From the NCBI GenBank assembly GCA_025094145.1, contig JALLLS010000043.1, forward strand, positions 62,001 through 126,000: a stretch of DNA of 64,000 bases. Direction: 5' to 3'. This document shows positions 49,690 to 61,789 of this stretch, piece after piece. The DNA comes from Spinellus fusiger. Taxonomy: Eukaryota > Mucoromycota > Mucoromycetes > Mucorales > Phycomycetaceae. The position numbers and the translations under genes were made by a program. Below the pieces are notes generated by a model. The model was given only the letters and a program-made list of their open reading frames with translations. It ran no database searches and was not told the DNA's origin. Each line of letters opens with the position of its first letter. The stretch's first letter is position 1.

Positions 49690-50800
49690 CATAATGTCTG
49701 AATCATCCAACACCATGAACATCTTTTTAAGAACCCCTGAAATGTATAGAAAGGATATCAGAATTGAGATTCATTCAAACATCCTTCACCAGGTGCTGAA
49801 CCTGAGATCTATTCAGGTCGAGACATCTTATATGTTCAACATGCCTGCTTCAACTGTAGGAGACACAGTAAAGCACTACATGGAAACCAACCAAGTTGAA
49901 CCCTCGCCCAAGAGTGGCAGAAAGAGAAAACTGAACGACAAGGCCCTCCAATGGTTGAGAAGAGCAGTAATGAACAACTTTCACTAGATCAAAATAGCCA
50001 TCAGAACAAGCATAGCCATCAAAGTATCAAGACAATACTCCAGTGGGTCTGTAAGCACATTGGTTGGACACATGAGCAGTGGCAAGAGGTTGTCTGGTCC
50101 AATGAGTCCAGAGGGGAAATGATGAGCTATAAAATGCAATCAAAGTCATCAGGCAGTATGGTATGGCCCTTAATCCCGAGAATGTCTTGGAAACAGAGAA
50201 GTTTGGAAGTGGTGGAGTGATGGTATAGGACTGTGTCAGTGGGGAGGGTGTTGGGAGGTGGATCGTAGTAGAGGGCAGGATAAACCCCACCAAGTACATT
50301 GATGTCTTGGGAGATTTCTAATTCCATGAACTCGAACATCTCTTTATCTTTGACTCTGGAGTCAGTTACCACCTACAGATGAACAATGCTAGACCCCATA
50401 AGAGCAAGACAACTCAATTAAAGAGTAGTTAAGGTGTAGTAATGACTCTTTACTGGCCCTTAAACAATCCCGGTCTCAATCTAATTGAGTGTCTGTGGAC
50501 TTAATTTAATATCATTAGGAAGGACAGAAGGGTATATTCCACCAAATAATAGTTAGGAACTGCCCTGATGCTGGAATGGGGCAAGATATCGAAGGCAGTG
50601 ACAGATATCCTCATTGCCAGAATGGGGCGGAGATATCATACCTTTATTAATGCCAAAGAATAACAGTGGTTACTAAGCAACCTACAAATAATAATCACTC
50701 TTATGTATTATCAACACTACCATCTTTATGTATTGAAAGTTATACGTCTCTAGCCAATGAATTCATAAAGTGATAGCACCATTAAGATAAAGTAGGAGTC
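49690..50800 (+). mobile_element. Tc1/mariner element with broken transposase
   Basis: The first ORF (49694-49987) begins MSESSNTMNIFLRTPEMYRK and contains an N-terminal helix-turn-helix (FNMPASTVGDTVKHYM, PSPKSGRKRKL). Later frames show NPENVLETEKFGGGGVMV, GRINPTKYIDVLGDFLI, DSGVSYHLQMNNARPHKSK (second Asp region) and NNPGLNLIECLWT (third acidic residue). Stops and shifts separate these pieces. The 3' end resembles 12060 and 55640 (ATTCATAAAGTGATAGCACC). Three TTTTCTCATAAAGCTAC-like units precede it at 49645-49695. Confidence 0.8.
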
Positions 50801-50930
50801 TGAAAAGACTGTCTGAATTCGAAATGGCCTAAATTTTTTTACTGTTGACATTAGACAGTCACAAACATTGGTCTATAAATATAATTCATGCAATCTACCT
50901 ATTGTCTGCACGTTGATAGTCTAATACACC

Positions 50931-53900
50931 ATGACAAACACACCTTCTGCTCACCGATCCTCAAAATCTCTCCCAAAAACCACCAAAAAGCACTCTTTGA
51001 TCAAGTCTATTAAAAGACCCTCCTCTCTTCAATGTCCCAAAAGACACTCTTCTCTGCTGTCACCTACAAGACACCACCACCAACACTCCTGCAAGACCCT
51101 CTTCCTTGCACTCTGGCTCGCAGTCTCCTGAAAGACAGTCAGGTTCGCGTCTTTACATGTCCCACAGTCTCTTGTCCACACTGAGACAAGATCCATCTGA
51201 GTCTCCACTACGCGACTACCTCTCTTCCCAGGCCAACATCCAGGACCACTCACCTGTAAAGGAAAACTGTATCTCCCAGCACTCCTTTGACTCTTCACCA
51301 AAACGCCCTCTTGAAAGCGGCAGTGAACTGTGTCAAAATGAGTCCTCAGCAGAGTACACCCCAAGAGAGCCCTCTCTCATTAACAAGCATGAAGCCAGCC
51401 TGCTCTTGAGCCCAGTTGCTCCCACAAAAAAGTCAGATAATGAGGCCATCCAATGCGATGCTAAACCTCAAGAAAAAAAAAACGACCTCTGGCCAGTGTC
51501 TTCCAAAAGGACATAAAGAGCCAACTAAGAGAACTTTACCTGGGGGCGATGGATAGCCATTCAACTTACAATGCTATCTACTTTGCTGAGAAGATTGCCG
51601 ACATGTCAGGTAAAAAAGATACTCTACTCAATACAAAAGGGAGTAAGAGTGAGAAAGAATGTGTATATTAAACAAGAAATATTCTCTTTTTTTATATGTG
51701 CACTGTAGATAGAACCAACAGCGACTATCTCGACTTGATTGGACTCTACATGCAGACAGGCCAACACAAAAGAGCCTTGCATTTGTTGAAGAGAGACAAT
51801 CTTGTGAAGGATGAAGTCCGTGGCCAGTACTTTGCGGCTGTGTGTGCGGTAAGCAACTACAGAAAACACTGTATAAAGACATGCGTGTGTATGTGTGTAC
51901 TTATGTATCTATCTATTTCTTATAGAACACACTGGGACGTTACAGTGAAACATTTGACTACACTGGCGCCCATACATTATTCAATACAACAAGCAAGTAC
52001 CTTTTCTTATTAATAACTAAGCAACTAACCAAGTAACTAACTATGTTCATTTGTTTGTTTGTATGGGAAAATAGAGTGGACTCCCTCAAGCACCATCAAG
52101 GTACAGTAGAAAACACACTATAGATAGTAATCCTCTGTTCACTTCCTATGTTCTTGTACTAATGTATTTGCGTTGATTCATTATTAGACTGAGTCTTTGA
52201 TCAATTTGGAAAGAGGAAGGGCCTATCTGAAGTTGGATCAACCAGAGCTAGCCTCGGCTCAGTTCATCAATGCACTGATGATAGATGCACGGTGTTGTGA
52301 GGTAAAGTACTTTATTTTATATTTTATATCAAGAACTATGTAATAACGAAGAGATGTCTAGGCATTGGACCTCTTAGTAGATAACAAACTACTATCAGAA
52401 GAAGTTGGTAAGAGTCATGACACTTCAATGTGTTTTTTTTTTTAGAATGAGAAAAAGAAAGGATAATAACTCTTGGCTATTAGAATGGGCCTTTGTGACG
52501 GGTCTTGACTATGAAAAACACTGTGGATCCAATGATGAAGTGATCCGATCTTTGTACTCAATGAAGATCAGACAGGTAAGTGATCTTATTTCGCATTCGG
52601 TGGACTCACTGAACTCTGTAGTACGCTCATCTCAGAGATGTTGATGCAGCTGAAACTGTAGTTGAAACCCACCTTGGGCTAAAAGACTGTACAGACTTGT
52701 TGTTGAGTAAAGCAGAGGTCTACTTCAGCAACGGTTATTATCGAGAGGCTCTGCAGGTGTGCCTGAGGTAAGGACATTCACCACCCATTGTCATTGGAGA
52801 ACAGACAACTCAAGCCTAGAATTCTATTCTATAGAGTACGCCATAAGGATCTATACTATGTTCGGATCATCCCAACCCTGGCCTTGTGCTATTATGAGCT
52901 GAAGATGAAGGTTGAACTCTACGATCTTATTAATGATCTTACGGATCTATTATCTAATAAGTTCCAAACAATGTATGCAGTAGGCCTGTATCACATTATG
53001 ATTGAGGAGTATGCCTCTGCAAAAAAATACTTCATGTAAGTGAAAAACTCAATACTTTTATATATATATCTTTCATTCATCCTAACTGAATGTGTTTTTT
53101 GATACTAGGGATGTTTTGAATAATAATCCATGCATGGAGTACGCTTTGATGGGGTTAGGTGATGCATGTGTCTTCATGGGTGACCATGAAGCAGGCATCA
53201 AGGCCTATGAGGAATGCAATACGATGGTGTTGAGGTAATGTGTGCTAGTGGCTTCGACACTTACTGATGAGTTATTCTTTTTTAAAAAAAACAGTTCGCA
53301 TCGTCCCTACCTGGCCCTCGCAAAGCATTGTTTAGCTATTGGTTATTTGGATATGGCCATTAAAAACCTATCCAAAAGCAAGACAATATGCAATAATGAC
53401 CCCCATGTCTACCTTGAGATGGGTATTTACTATTTGAAAAAGAAAGAGTAAGTGGGACTGAATACGTTGAAAATACACAGTTGATTCATTATGACATTAG
53501 CTACCGGGCTGCCCTAGACGGGTTGAGCATGGCAGCTGCGGCCACAGATGAGAGGCACGAGAACCTGCATGATTTCTGGCAGTCTCTTTGGTGCAGTTTT
53601 GGAGAGTGCTATCGTCATCTAGAGTAAGTATATCTTTCTTTCTATTTATTTATTTTTGTTGGTTGCTCATTTGCATGGCTGCTGTGTAGAGAATACGACC
53701 GTGCTTTCAGTTGTTTTGAATTGGCACAAACATACAACGAGCATATCAATGATATCTGCATATCAAAAGGGGAGATATGCTATCTTCAAGGCCAATATAA
53801 AAAAGCAATCCGCTATTTTGAAGAGGTATGTAATGAATAGCACTCAATATAGAGTATAGGCAAGAGAGAATTTACACACTCTTTTTTCTTTCTTGTTTAG

Positions 53901-54203
53901 GCCAAGCATGTGTGCAATGATAAGGGCCTTGCTGAAGCATACTTAATGAAGTCATTGACAGCACAAGCAAAGCTTGCGTCAAGAGAAAAGAAGACGCCAC
54001 TGCATTCCAGGGATGCAGGGAATAAGAAGGTAATTGGCGAGCTGTGTGCTGAGGTCTTGCCTCAACACGAAAAGATACAGCTTTTCTTTGAGAGTGAGTT
54101 GGCTGCAGCCAAGGAACGTGTGGAAGATTTTCTTTTGGTCGAGAGAAAACAGAAAAAGAAGTGCAGAGAAAAAGGAAATAGTGACCAGGAAGAGGCCTTG
54201 TAA
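50931..54203 (+). CDS. APC/C subunit 6 (Cdc16-like TPR protein), 5' frame uncertain
   Basis: TPR scaffold subunit of the anaphase-promoting complex. After a Ser/Pro/Lys-rich N-terminus there are TPR exons: ALHLLKRDNLVKDEVRGQYF, LERGRAYLKLDQPELASAQF, LDLLVDNKLLSEE, LYSMKIRQ, RPYLALAKHCLAIGYLDMAI, YLEMGIYYLKKKEYRAALDG and EEYDRAFSCFELAQTYNEHI, the layout of Cdc16. Exons from 52622 onward (52622-52767, 52835-53035, 53109-53234, 53295-53447, 53501-53623, 53690-53825, 53901-54203) are in phase. The 5' third is not: the frame of the first ATG (50931) stops near 51133, an A10 run at 51473-51482 changes frame, exon 52075-52100 is one base off, and the 52407/52446 joint is one base off. Either a decaying gene or sequence errors; the start could also be the Met at 51157. 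Confidence 0.75.
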
Positions 54204-54205
54204 TC

Positions 54206-54600
54206 TGTCTGCGTCCGTATCTGTCTGTCCGTATCTGTCTGTCTGTGTGTATCTGTATCTGTGTGTATCTGTGTTTGTGTATGTCTACCCATTTCTAATT
54301 ATGTCTATCTACATCTATTTTTATCCATCTATGCCCACTTATGCCTACTTATGCCCACCTTTATTCATCTATGCCCACCTTTATCCATCTATGCCCGCCT
54401 GTATCCATCTATGCTCACCTATGCCCACTTATGCCCGCCTGTATCTGTCTGTATATGCCTAATTATATCTAACTATGCCCACCTATGTCTTTATATATCT
54501 ACCCGTGTCTACTTGTGTCTACTTGTGTCTGCCTGTGTCTGCCTGTGTCTACCTGTGTCTACCTGTGTCTGCCTGTGTCTGCCTGTGTCTGCCTGTGTGA
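54206..54600. repeat. TCTGCCTGTG / CATCTATGCCCACCT minisatellite behind the APC6-like gene
   Basis: Starts right after the TAA codon. Units of TGTCTGTCCGTATC, then ATCTATGCCCACCTTT and finally GTGTCTGCCT (at least eight units). ORFs across it are repeat translations. The right arm has the same array with single-base losses in the C/G runs. Confidence 0.9.
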
Positions 54601-54989
54601 GATTGTTCGGACAAGTAAAACAACGAGACTGAACAAAGGCAAGATATTTATTGAGTGAACAAAGGTTCCTTATTTATACTTTTATGAGTGCTTATCCTTC
54701 ACAGGCTTCTACATTATGGCTGGTTCATTGGATAAGCACTCCATTATAGAACTATCAGTCATTATTGTCCTGTTAGGATATATGGATGGTAACAGCTCTG
54801 ATGAAGTGTCTAATAGTACACTGAGATAATAAGTTTGATTTGTAGTCACGACTGGTCAGTGAAATGATACAGAGATTACTATGGTACTTGTGTGTACTCA
54901 AGCTTTCATAGAGTATTCTGATATGTCACAGCACACTACTCATTGTTGGCCAATTCATGGAGAATCTTTGGATTAAAGTCAGAATACAA

Positions 54990-55645
54990 CAATGGCCTTT
55001 AATCCCGAGAATCTCCAGGAAACAAGGTAGTCTGAAGGTGGTGGTGTGATGATATAAGCTGCTTTAGTGGGGAGGATATTGAGAGATGGATCGTAGTGAA
55101 GAGTAAGATAAACTCCAACAAGTACACCAATGTCTTGGGAGATGTCTAATTCCATGAACTCGAGCATTTCTCTCTATCCTAAACCCTGGAGTCAGTTACT
55201 GCCTACAGATGAACAATGCTAGACCCTATCTACGTAAGATAACTCGAGAATGGGAAGACAGCAAATGGTGTGGAAACCATTCCTTACTGGCCCTTGCAAA
55301 GTCTTTATCTCGATCTAATTAAGCATCTGTGGGCCCACCTCTAGAAGATCATTAGGAAGGACATAAGGGTATATTCGACCAAACAAAATTTGGACGCGGC
55401 CCTGATGCTGGAATGGGGCAAAATATCTAAAAGAAGTGACAGATATCCTCATTGCCAGCATGGGGCGGAGATGTCAGGTAGTCATTGATCCCGGGGAATA
55501 GTAGTAGTTACTAAACAACCTTACAATAAAAACCACTCTTATATATTTTAACCACTGTTATATATATCCATTGAAGGTTTTATGTCTTTAGCTAATGAAT
55601 TCATAAAGTTATAACACTATTAAGATAAACTACAAAACTAAAAAT
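54990..55645 (+). mobile_element. 5'-truncated Tc1/mariner copy (left arm)
   Basis: Matches 50155-50800. Traces: NPENLQETR, PTSTPMSWEMS-like, and MLEWGKISKRSDRYPHCQHG region, ending AATTCATAAAGTTATAACAC. It lacks the N-terminal half and contains stops. Present again, inverted, at 61790-62440. Confidence 0.7.
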
Positions 55646-55689
55646 GGAAATATGTAGTTGAAACCGTCGATTACATTTGTCAGGTCACT

Positions 55690-56660
55690 TTACATAAATG
55701 ACTCCAATCACTTACATTTATTTGGCAAGCCCTTTCATTAGTATGGAGTATATGCTAACATTGAGCAAGTTTGTCTGAATTTCATACATCATAAAAAAGA
55801 ACAGGGTGGATTGTACATTAACTAATCAAATTATTTTTGGACCTAAGAAGCCATTGTTGACACTATCACATCAATGGGTGATAAATATTAAATAGTATTA
55901 TTCAATGTTATTAAGGGCTATCTATCTTCTCTGAACTAAGAATACTACACAGTCCACAAGATATCAATAAAATAAAGTAAATAAAATATGCTTATAGAAT
56001 CAACCTAGGGTTTTTACATTCATTTGATTTTTATAGGAGACTGATGAAGAGCCTGTAGCAAGTTATTCAGGCGTGAATCCTACCAGAAGAATAGCAATAA
56101 AAGGAAAAGGCATGTGGAGGATGTTGAAGGAAGAAGGATTCAAACTCTATCTTATCAATGAATTCAAAATATCGAGTCTGTGTCCTGGGTGCAAGTTCTC
56201 ACCTTTGGAAACATTTAAACATGTCAAGAACCTCAGGCCTTATCAACGAACAAAAATACTTCAAGTTAAATGCCATTTCCTCTTAATTTTATATCAAAAT
56301 AAGACTCATCTTTTTCTTTAAATAGGTGTTCAAACCAAAATTGTATAAAAGACAAGACATTGAGGCTTTGGAATCATGATCTAGCTGCTATATTGAACTT
56401 TGGACATGGTCTAATGTCTCCAAGGGAAAATGGTACCCTCTCATAGTGCTTTTGTAGATATAACAAAGGAAAGCATGACTCCAAAGATACACCTAGAACC
56501 AAGAAAAGGTCCAAGCCTTCTGGTTTATCCTTCTCCTCCTCAGTTATCGCTGGAGCCTCGGTTAACTAACTGATGGAAGCCCATGATACATGTAAACACT
56601 ATCTAAAAAGTGATATAGTGTGTTTTATTGGATTTTGTCATACAAAAAGACATTATAATG
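55690..56660 (+). mobile_element. TnpB/Fanzor-like family 2 element, relic B (left arm)
   Basis: Best-preserved zinc ribbon of the family: NPTRRIAIKGKGMWRMLKEE, LYLINEFKISSLCPGC, then after a short intron CSNQNCIKDKTLRLWNHDLA and AILNFGHGL. Both knuckles and the RuvC-II Glu and RuvC-III Asp remain, but a segment encoding HGLLR is shortened. ORF 56073-56321 covers the first part. The right edge beyond 56533 (to about 56660) matches relic A, which shows that the inverted duplication broke inside this element. Confidence 0.6.
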
Positions 56661-56898
56661 TCTAATAGATATAATACTCTATCTGGACATTCATTGGAAA
56701 ATAAAATAAAATAAAAATGAGCGCTGAGAAGCAGATTGTTTCTAGCATGTACGAGAAAATTAAGTCACAGTCCCTCCGTATGCCTTCTTTTTTCTTCCCT
56801 TTTTTCCTCTTCTTACTGTACTTTGTAGAAAACAAGAACAGCATAGTATCACTGGTATTCAGACTACTCTCTTTTGCAACACTTCTGCCTTGAGATCA
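56661..56898. promoter_or_regulatory. Upstream region of the acidic unknown gene
   Basis: A 238-bp gap with AAAATAAAATAAAA (56699) and a T-rich tract (56785-56815) about 90 bp before the ATG. Confidence 0.35.
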
Positions 56899-57845
56899 AT
56901 GAAAAGACCTCAATCACCCACATATACTGTACAAACACCATACAAACACATAAAAACAGTTCATACAACAGACTGTCTGCCTGTCAGTAGTAATTTCGAT
57001 GGAACTCCTCGTCAAGGTACAGTCTATTGTTTACGGTCTATAATCCACAGCCTACAGTGTACGGCTGATAGACTGAAAATCATGTATTCACTCATTGACT
57101 GTGTTTGGGCTGCTTAGAATGTCTGTCGGCAGCCACTCTCCATACAACTTGGGAAAGGTCTTGGGAAGGCCCTTGTGACGACGAACTATCTATGCCCTGG
57201 CCTTCCCTTCCACAAGACACTGTGATGGAAGACAGTCCCTATTGTGAGCTCCGAATGCCTCAACCCCTCAAACACCGTGTCCATATTGATGATATTGATG
57301 AATACTTGGCTCAAGAAGAGTCTTCTGATAGTGAAGAAGAAGAGCAGAAGCTTAATGGAAACTGTCTATGGGGCTCTGTTTTGCATGGAAAAGACAGTGA
57401 TTTTGTAGATAGGAGTATGAATGGCACATGTCTTCCTATGGAGCGTAAGGCAGGCGAAAAGAAATTGCGTATTCCTGGATTTATTCTTCAGGATTCTACA
57501 GAGTAAGTGAAGATAGGATGAGATGGGACGAGATAGGATGAGATGGGACAGGCCTGAGGGAGGAAATGTATCTACGCATGCCTCCATCTCATCCTATGCG
57601 TCGATTGTCGTTGCAGATCCTTTTGAAAAAGGGAGAGCCACTGATCTATCTTAAGTAGTAGGGCATTGGCTGGACTTGAACTAGTGCTTTATCAACACCC
57701 TGCATGGGATGCATTGACAGAGAAGAGTCGGGAGAAGTGTACAGACAGCAGCATAAGCTCAGTAGACATAGATTCTTCCAAAAGCCACAGTGCTCCTAAC
57801 CATTGCACATTGAACATGGACATTGTTCTAATGGACATTGATTAG
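56899..57845 (+). CDS. Acidic protein of unknown function, inside the inverted-repeat spacer
   Basis: Three exons, 56899-57016, 57118-57502 and 57656-57845, join in phase and give 230 aa. It starts MKRPQSPTYTVQTPYKHIKT. The middle holds HRVHIDDIDEYLAQEESSDS and then a Glu run; the third exon reads ALAGLELVLYQHPAWDALTE and ends in a Ser- and Asp-rich tail. Exon 2 also carries several Cys. No domain is recognised. The acidic stretch and Ser/Thr-Pro sites suggest a nuclear or regulated protein, but this is inference. The final exon uses the acceptor CTTAAG; another acceptor (TTGCAG at 57616) was rejected because the frame closes. Confidence 0.65.
57513..57597 (+). other. Repeat and hairpin inside the second intron of the acidic gene
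   Basis: ATAGGATGAGATGG occurs at 57513-57526 and 57533-57546, and its exact reverse complement CCATCTCATCCTAT at 57584-57597. Either copy can pair with the third, giving a 14-bp stem within the 153-nt intron. Confidence 0.8.
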
Positions 57846-58460
57846 CACTGGCACTGGCAATGGCAATAGCATTCTGTCTTGCTTTGTAATATAATGTCTC
57901 GTGTACATGATACGCGTCAAAGGGAGTGTCTTTACTTGAAGCAGTTATTTTCTATCCTATACATACATATCTGCTTTGTTTCTTTTATTCATTTTTATGT
58001 TGATTGCATCAATAAACTGCATCTTTTCATTTCAATTGTGTGATTTCTTGTGTTGGTTTGTAGAAGAGAGCCTTATTTAAGGGATGATATACTCAGGGCC
58101 TTTCTTTATTCGGCTATCCAAGTACTATCCGATAGAGTATTATTGCCCTGTACATGCTTATTTTAGAAGACATTTTCCTTTCTACTCATAGGTCTGTTTT
58201 ATTATATAAATTAGATATAAAAGCATATATGAAAATCTATAGAAATATAGATATAGAAATAAATACAAACACAAACCTATATACATACACATATGTAAAT
58301 ATGAATATACACATACACATACATATGTACAAATAAAAAGATAAAGATACAAATACAAATACAAATACAAATACAAATACAAATACAAATATAAATATAA
58401 ATACAAAGAGAGAGGAGAAGGTCTCTATTGTTTATTCTCTTCCATTCTCTTTCTGACACC
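57846..58460. other. Intergenic, with AAATAC repeats before the GT15 gene
   Basis: 3' UTR of the acidic gene, then a hexanucleotide array (AAATAC units) at about 58344-58405, roughly 60 bp before the next ATG. ORFs across the array are repeat translations. Confidence 0.75.
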
Positions 58461-60204
58461 ATGCTTCAATTAGAGCGTGAAGAGCCTCACTCACCCCGAT
58501 CAAAATCAACTGCTTCCACTTCTACCATTTCATATCGCTTCTCTAGTCCATTGGCCAAATATTCTATTTTTGCAATATTGGCTGTATTGTTAGTTGCATA
58601 TGGACGTGGTCTCCTGTGGTCATCCTCAAAGCCATTTACTCTGGACACACACAACTTGAGCATTCTCCAATCTCTATGCCATAAAAACAGTAATGGACCC
58701 AATGTCCAACAACCAATAGTCCCCCATAGCCCAATGATAAGTCATGAAACACTCTCAGGTAAACACACAAACAAATAGTGAAAAAAAGATACTAATTCTT
58801 TATGCATTTACTTTATTCAGAACATAGCACATTAAGATACCTTGCAGCAGAAATTTCACCTGATAAAGAAATCCCTTTAGAAACATGGAGCCATTTACCC
58901 ACAAGAGGCGTATTCTATATGATTGTTCAAAATGATAAGCTGCAGAGTGCTAGAGAAGCCATTCGTAGTCTAGAAGACCGGTTTAACCACCAACACCGCT
59001 ACCCCTGGGTGCTTTTGAATGACCAACATTTTACCGCCGAATTTAGAAAGTATGCTTCTGCTGCTACAAAGGCGCCCATGTTCTTTGGCAAGATTGATCT
59101 CGAGGCATGGAGTTACCCTTCTTTTATTGATATACAAAAAGCAGAGAAGAGCACAGCTTCTTCAAAAGATAGTATTTACATGGGCAGCAGTCTTTCTTAT
59201 CGTCAGCGGTCGCGGTAAGTTGAATAGAAAGAATGTCGACTTTCTTTTATTAAGTCCTGCTATGTGTATAGTTATCATGCGGGTTTGTTCTTTCACCATT
59301 CTTTATTCAAAAACACCGAGTATGTTTGGCGTGTAGAACCAGAATCCACGTATTCTTGCAATATGCCTGATATCGATCCCTTCCTTGATATGAAAGAGAA
59401 CAAGAAGTCAATGGGTATGTTTCTTTTCTTCTCTTCTTACTTTACTCTATACTCATCTACGCGTCTTTTTTATATATATATAATTATTATGATATCTTTT
59501 AGGCTTTATTTTGACTTCCAAGGAATCTCCAAAGACAGTGCCTGGGCTTTGGAAAGTCACTCGTGCATTTATTGATGATTATTCTTCTCTTGTGGTATCT
59601 CCCGATGATTCCGTCATGCCTTGGATTGTTGATGAAAAGGGGGACTACAATATGTGTCATATGACGAATTCTTTTGAGATTGTCAATATGGACTTTTACA
59701 GATCTTCTGCATATCAAAAGTACTTTGAATACCTTGATCGTTCAGGTGGATTCTTTTATGGAAGGTAATACGCACAAACAATGAACTTTTTCATATATAT
59801 ATATATATTATTGAGAGAAGAGGAAGAAAAAAGCTAATCTATCCTTTGTGTTTGCGTTGATAGATGGAGTGATGCTCCTGTACGCTCCATGGCAGTGGCA
59901 ATGTTTTTGACACGCGATCAGATACACTACTTTAACAAACTTGGCTATTCTCATACCGTGAATTCTCACTGTCCTTTCCAAAAGAACTTTTTAGATAATT
60001 GCATTTGTTCCGTAGAAGAGAACTATGGTAATGTTGATAAATGATTGTTGATAGAACAAAATAAGCTCATCACTTTTTCTTTTAGATCTTAAATCTGAAA
60101 GTTGCACTCTTAGTCTACTTTCTCTTGTCAATCGCACTGTCATTTATGAAATGGCAGACTTCGCTCATTCATTTGCAAATAATAGACTACCATTTGTAGC
60201 CTAA
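58461..60204 (+). CDS. Alpha-1,2-mannosyltransferase, GT15 family (KRE2/MNT1-like)
   Basis: Golgi type II membrane glycosyltransferase that extends O- and N-linked mannan with GDP-mannose. Exons 58461-58758, 58821-59214, 59272-59414, 59503-59764, 59864-60027 and 60086-60204 join in frame to 459 aa, typical of KRE2/MNT1. A cytosolic tail and one membrane anchor lie at about residues 33-52 (YSIFAILAVLLVAYGRGLLW), followed by a stem. Catalytic domain: GVFYMIVQNDKL, YPWVLLNDQHFTAEF, YHAGLFFHHSLF, VWRVEPESTYSCNMPDIDPF and the family signature DYNMCHMTNSFEIVNMDFYR plus LDRSGGFFYGRWSDAPVRS. The gene lies alone with the acidic gene between the two inverted arms, so its orientation could flip if the arms recombine. 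Confidence 0.95.
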
Positions 60205-60870
60205 TGTGAAGTATATTAAAGTATATTTATAAATAAACACTACAATAATAGAAAATAGCCATCAAGTGGTTTGAAATGAACTGAATAGATAGAGTGAAAT
60301 TGAACTCTACAAGTAAGGAACTAAACTAAACCCTATTTTTGTTGTCTTGGATCCTTCCTCAAGTCAGGGTATCAGAGTTATAACAGATTGAAAAGGGGGA
60401 TATGAGTCTAAACAAATCAACAGCAGTAGCATAATTGTCTTTTATTCACACCATTCCCCTACTCCTTGAACCAACTATCAACTAAATATCAACAGTAACA
60501 TTAGCCTAAACAGTACATTAACTTGGAGTGATTCAACCCATGGTTGACTCGTTTATAGTATCTATGATCAGTCAAAATTATAGTTTAATGTATATAGTTT
60601 ATCCTACATCAATCTATATATCCCTCATCGTATAGCACTGAATTATACAATGAAGTGGTTTAAAATAATATTGCTTTGTCTTACACTTGCTTTTACTCCC
60701 ATCGCTCATATGAATGAAGCAAATGTCTTTATGTATATCCTATTTACACTTCTGTTCAAATAACAATAGAGGCTAGTTTCCTGTTTAGAGAATTACAGTC
60801 ATTACTGGGGAGGGGGAAAAAAAGAAAAAGGGATCCATTTATTAACGATCCATTCTGCCTTTGAACAGAT
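60205..60870. other. Inner edge of the spacer, no gene seen
   Basis: AT-rich. It ends at the right breakpoint (60870/60871), where the sequence changes from unique (AACGATCCATTCTGCC) to the inverted copy. An A/G-rich block lies near 60807-60830. Confidence 0.6.
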
Positions 60871-61735
60871 GAAGGATAAACCAGAAGGCTTGGACCTTTT
60901 CTTGGTTCTAGGTGTATCTTTGGAGTCATGCTTTCCTTTGTTATATCTACAAAAGCACTATGAGAGGGTACCATTTTCCCTTGGAGACATTAGACCATGT
61001 CCAAAGTTCAATATAGCAGCTAGATCATGATTCCAAAGCCTCAATGTCTTGTCTTTTATACAATTTTGGTTTGAACACCTATTTAAAGAAAAAGATGAGT
61101 CTTATTTTGATATAAAATTAAGAGGAAATGGCATTTAACTTGAAGTATTTTTGTTCGTTGATAAGGCCTGAGGTTCTTGACATGTTTAAATGTTTCCAAA
61201 GGTGAGAACTTGCACCCAGGACACAGACTCGATATTTTGAATTCATTGATAAGATAGAGTTTGAATCCTTCTTCCTTCAACATCCTCCACATGCCTTTTC
61301 CTTTTATTGCTATTCTTCTGGTAGGATTCACGCCTGAATAACTTGCTACAGGCTCTTCATCAGTCTCCTATAAAAATCAAATGAATGTAAAAACCCTAGG
61401 TTGATTCTATAAGCATATTTTATTTACTTTATTTTATTGATATCTTGTGGACTGTGTAGTATTCTTAGTTCAGAGAAGATAGATAGCCCTTAATAACATT
61501 GAATAATACTATTTAATATTTATCACCCATTGATGTGATAGTGTCAACAATGGCTTCTTAGGTCCAAAAATAATTTGATTAGTTAATGTACAATCCACCC
61601 TGTTCTTTTTTATGATGTATGAAATTCAGACAAACTTGCTCAATGTTAGCATATACTCCATACTAATGAAAGGGCTTGCCAAATAAATGTAAGTGATTGG
61701 AGTCATTTATGTAAAGTGACCTGACAAATGTAATC
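60871..61735 (-). mobile_element. TnpB/Fanzor-like family 2 element, relic C (right arm)
   Basis: Inverted copy of relic B, identical in the ORF 61331-61083 (MWRMLKEEGFKLYLINEFKI). It is truncated at its 3' side by the duplication breakpoint at 60871, so about 125 bp present in relic B are missing. Confidence 0.6.
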
Positions 61736-61789
61736 GACGGTTTCAACTACATATTTCCATTTTTAGTTTTGTAGTTTATCTTAATAGTG

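Larger units (their letters stand above)
53397..56533 (+). repeat. Left arm of a large inverted duplication
   Basis: Reverse complement of 60871-64000 over its whole length. 53397 pairs with base 64000, so the match is cut by the window end and is at least 3.1 kb. The inner breakpoint is after TTTATCCTTC (56533), inside the family 2 relic. Only a few substitutions were found (for example in the 55080 and 55550 regions), plus one-base deletions in the right arm. Confidence 0.93.

Noticed and set aside
54034..54632. ORFs of 123-142 aa after the APC6-like gene, and their mirror at 62746-63365
   Set aside because: They run through the minisatellite in other frames; composition is repeat-driven.
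58182..58462. Minus-strand ORFs of Tyr/Leu and Cys/Ile repeats before the GT15 gene
   Set aside because: Translation of the AAATAC hexanucleotide array.
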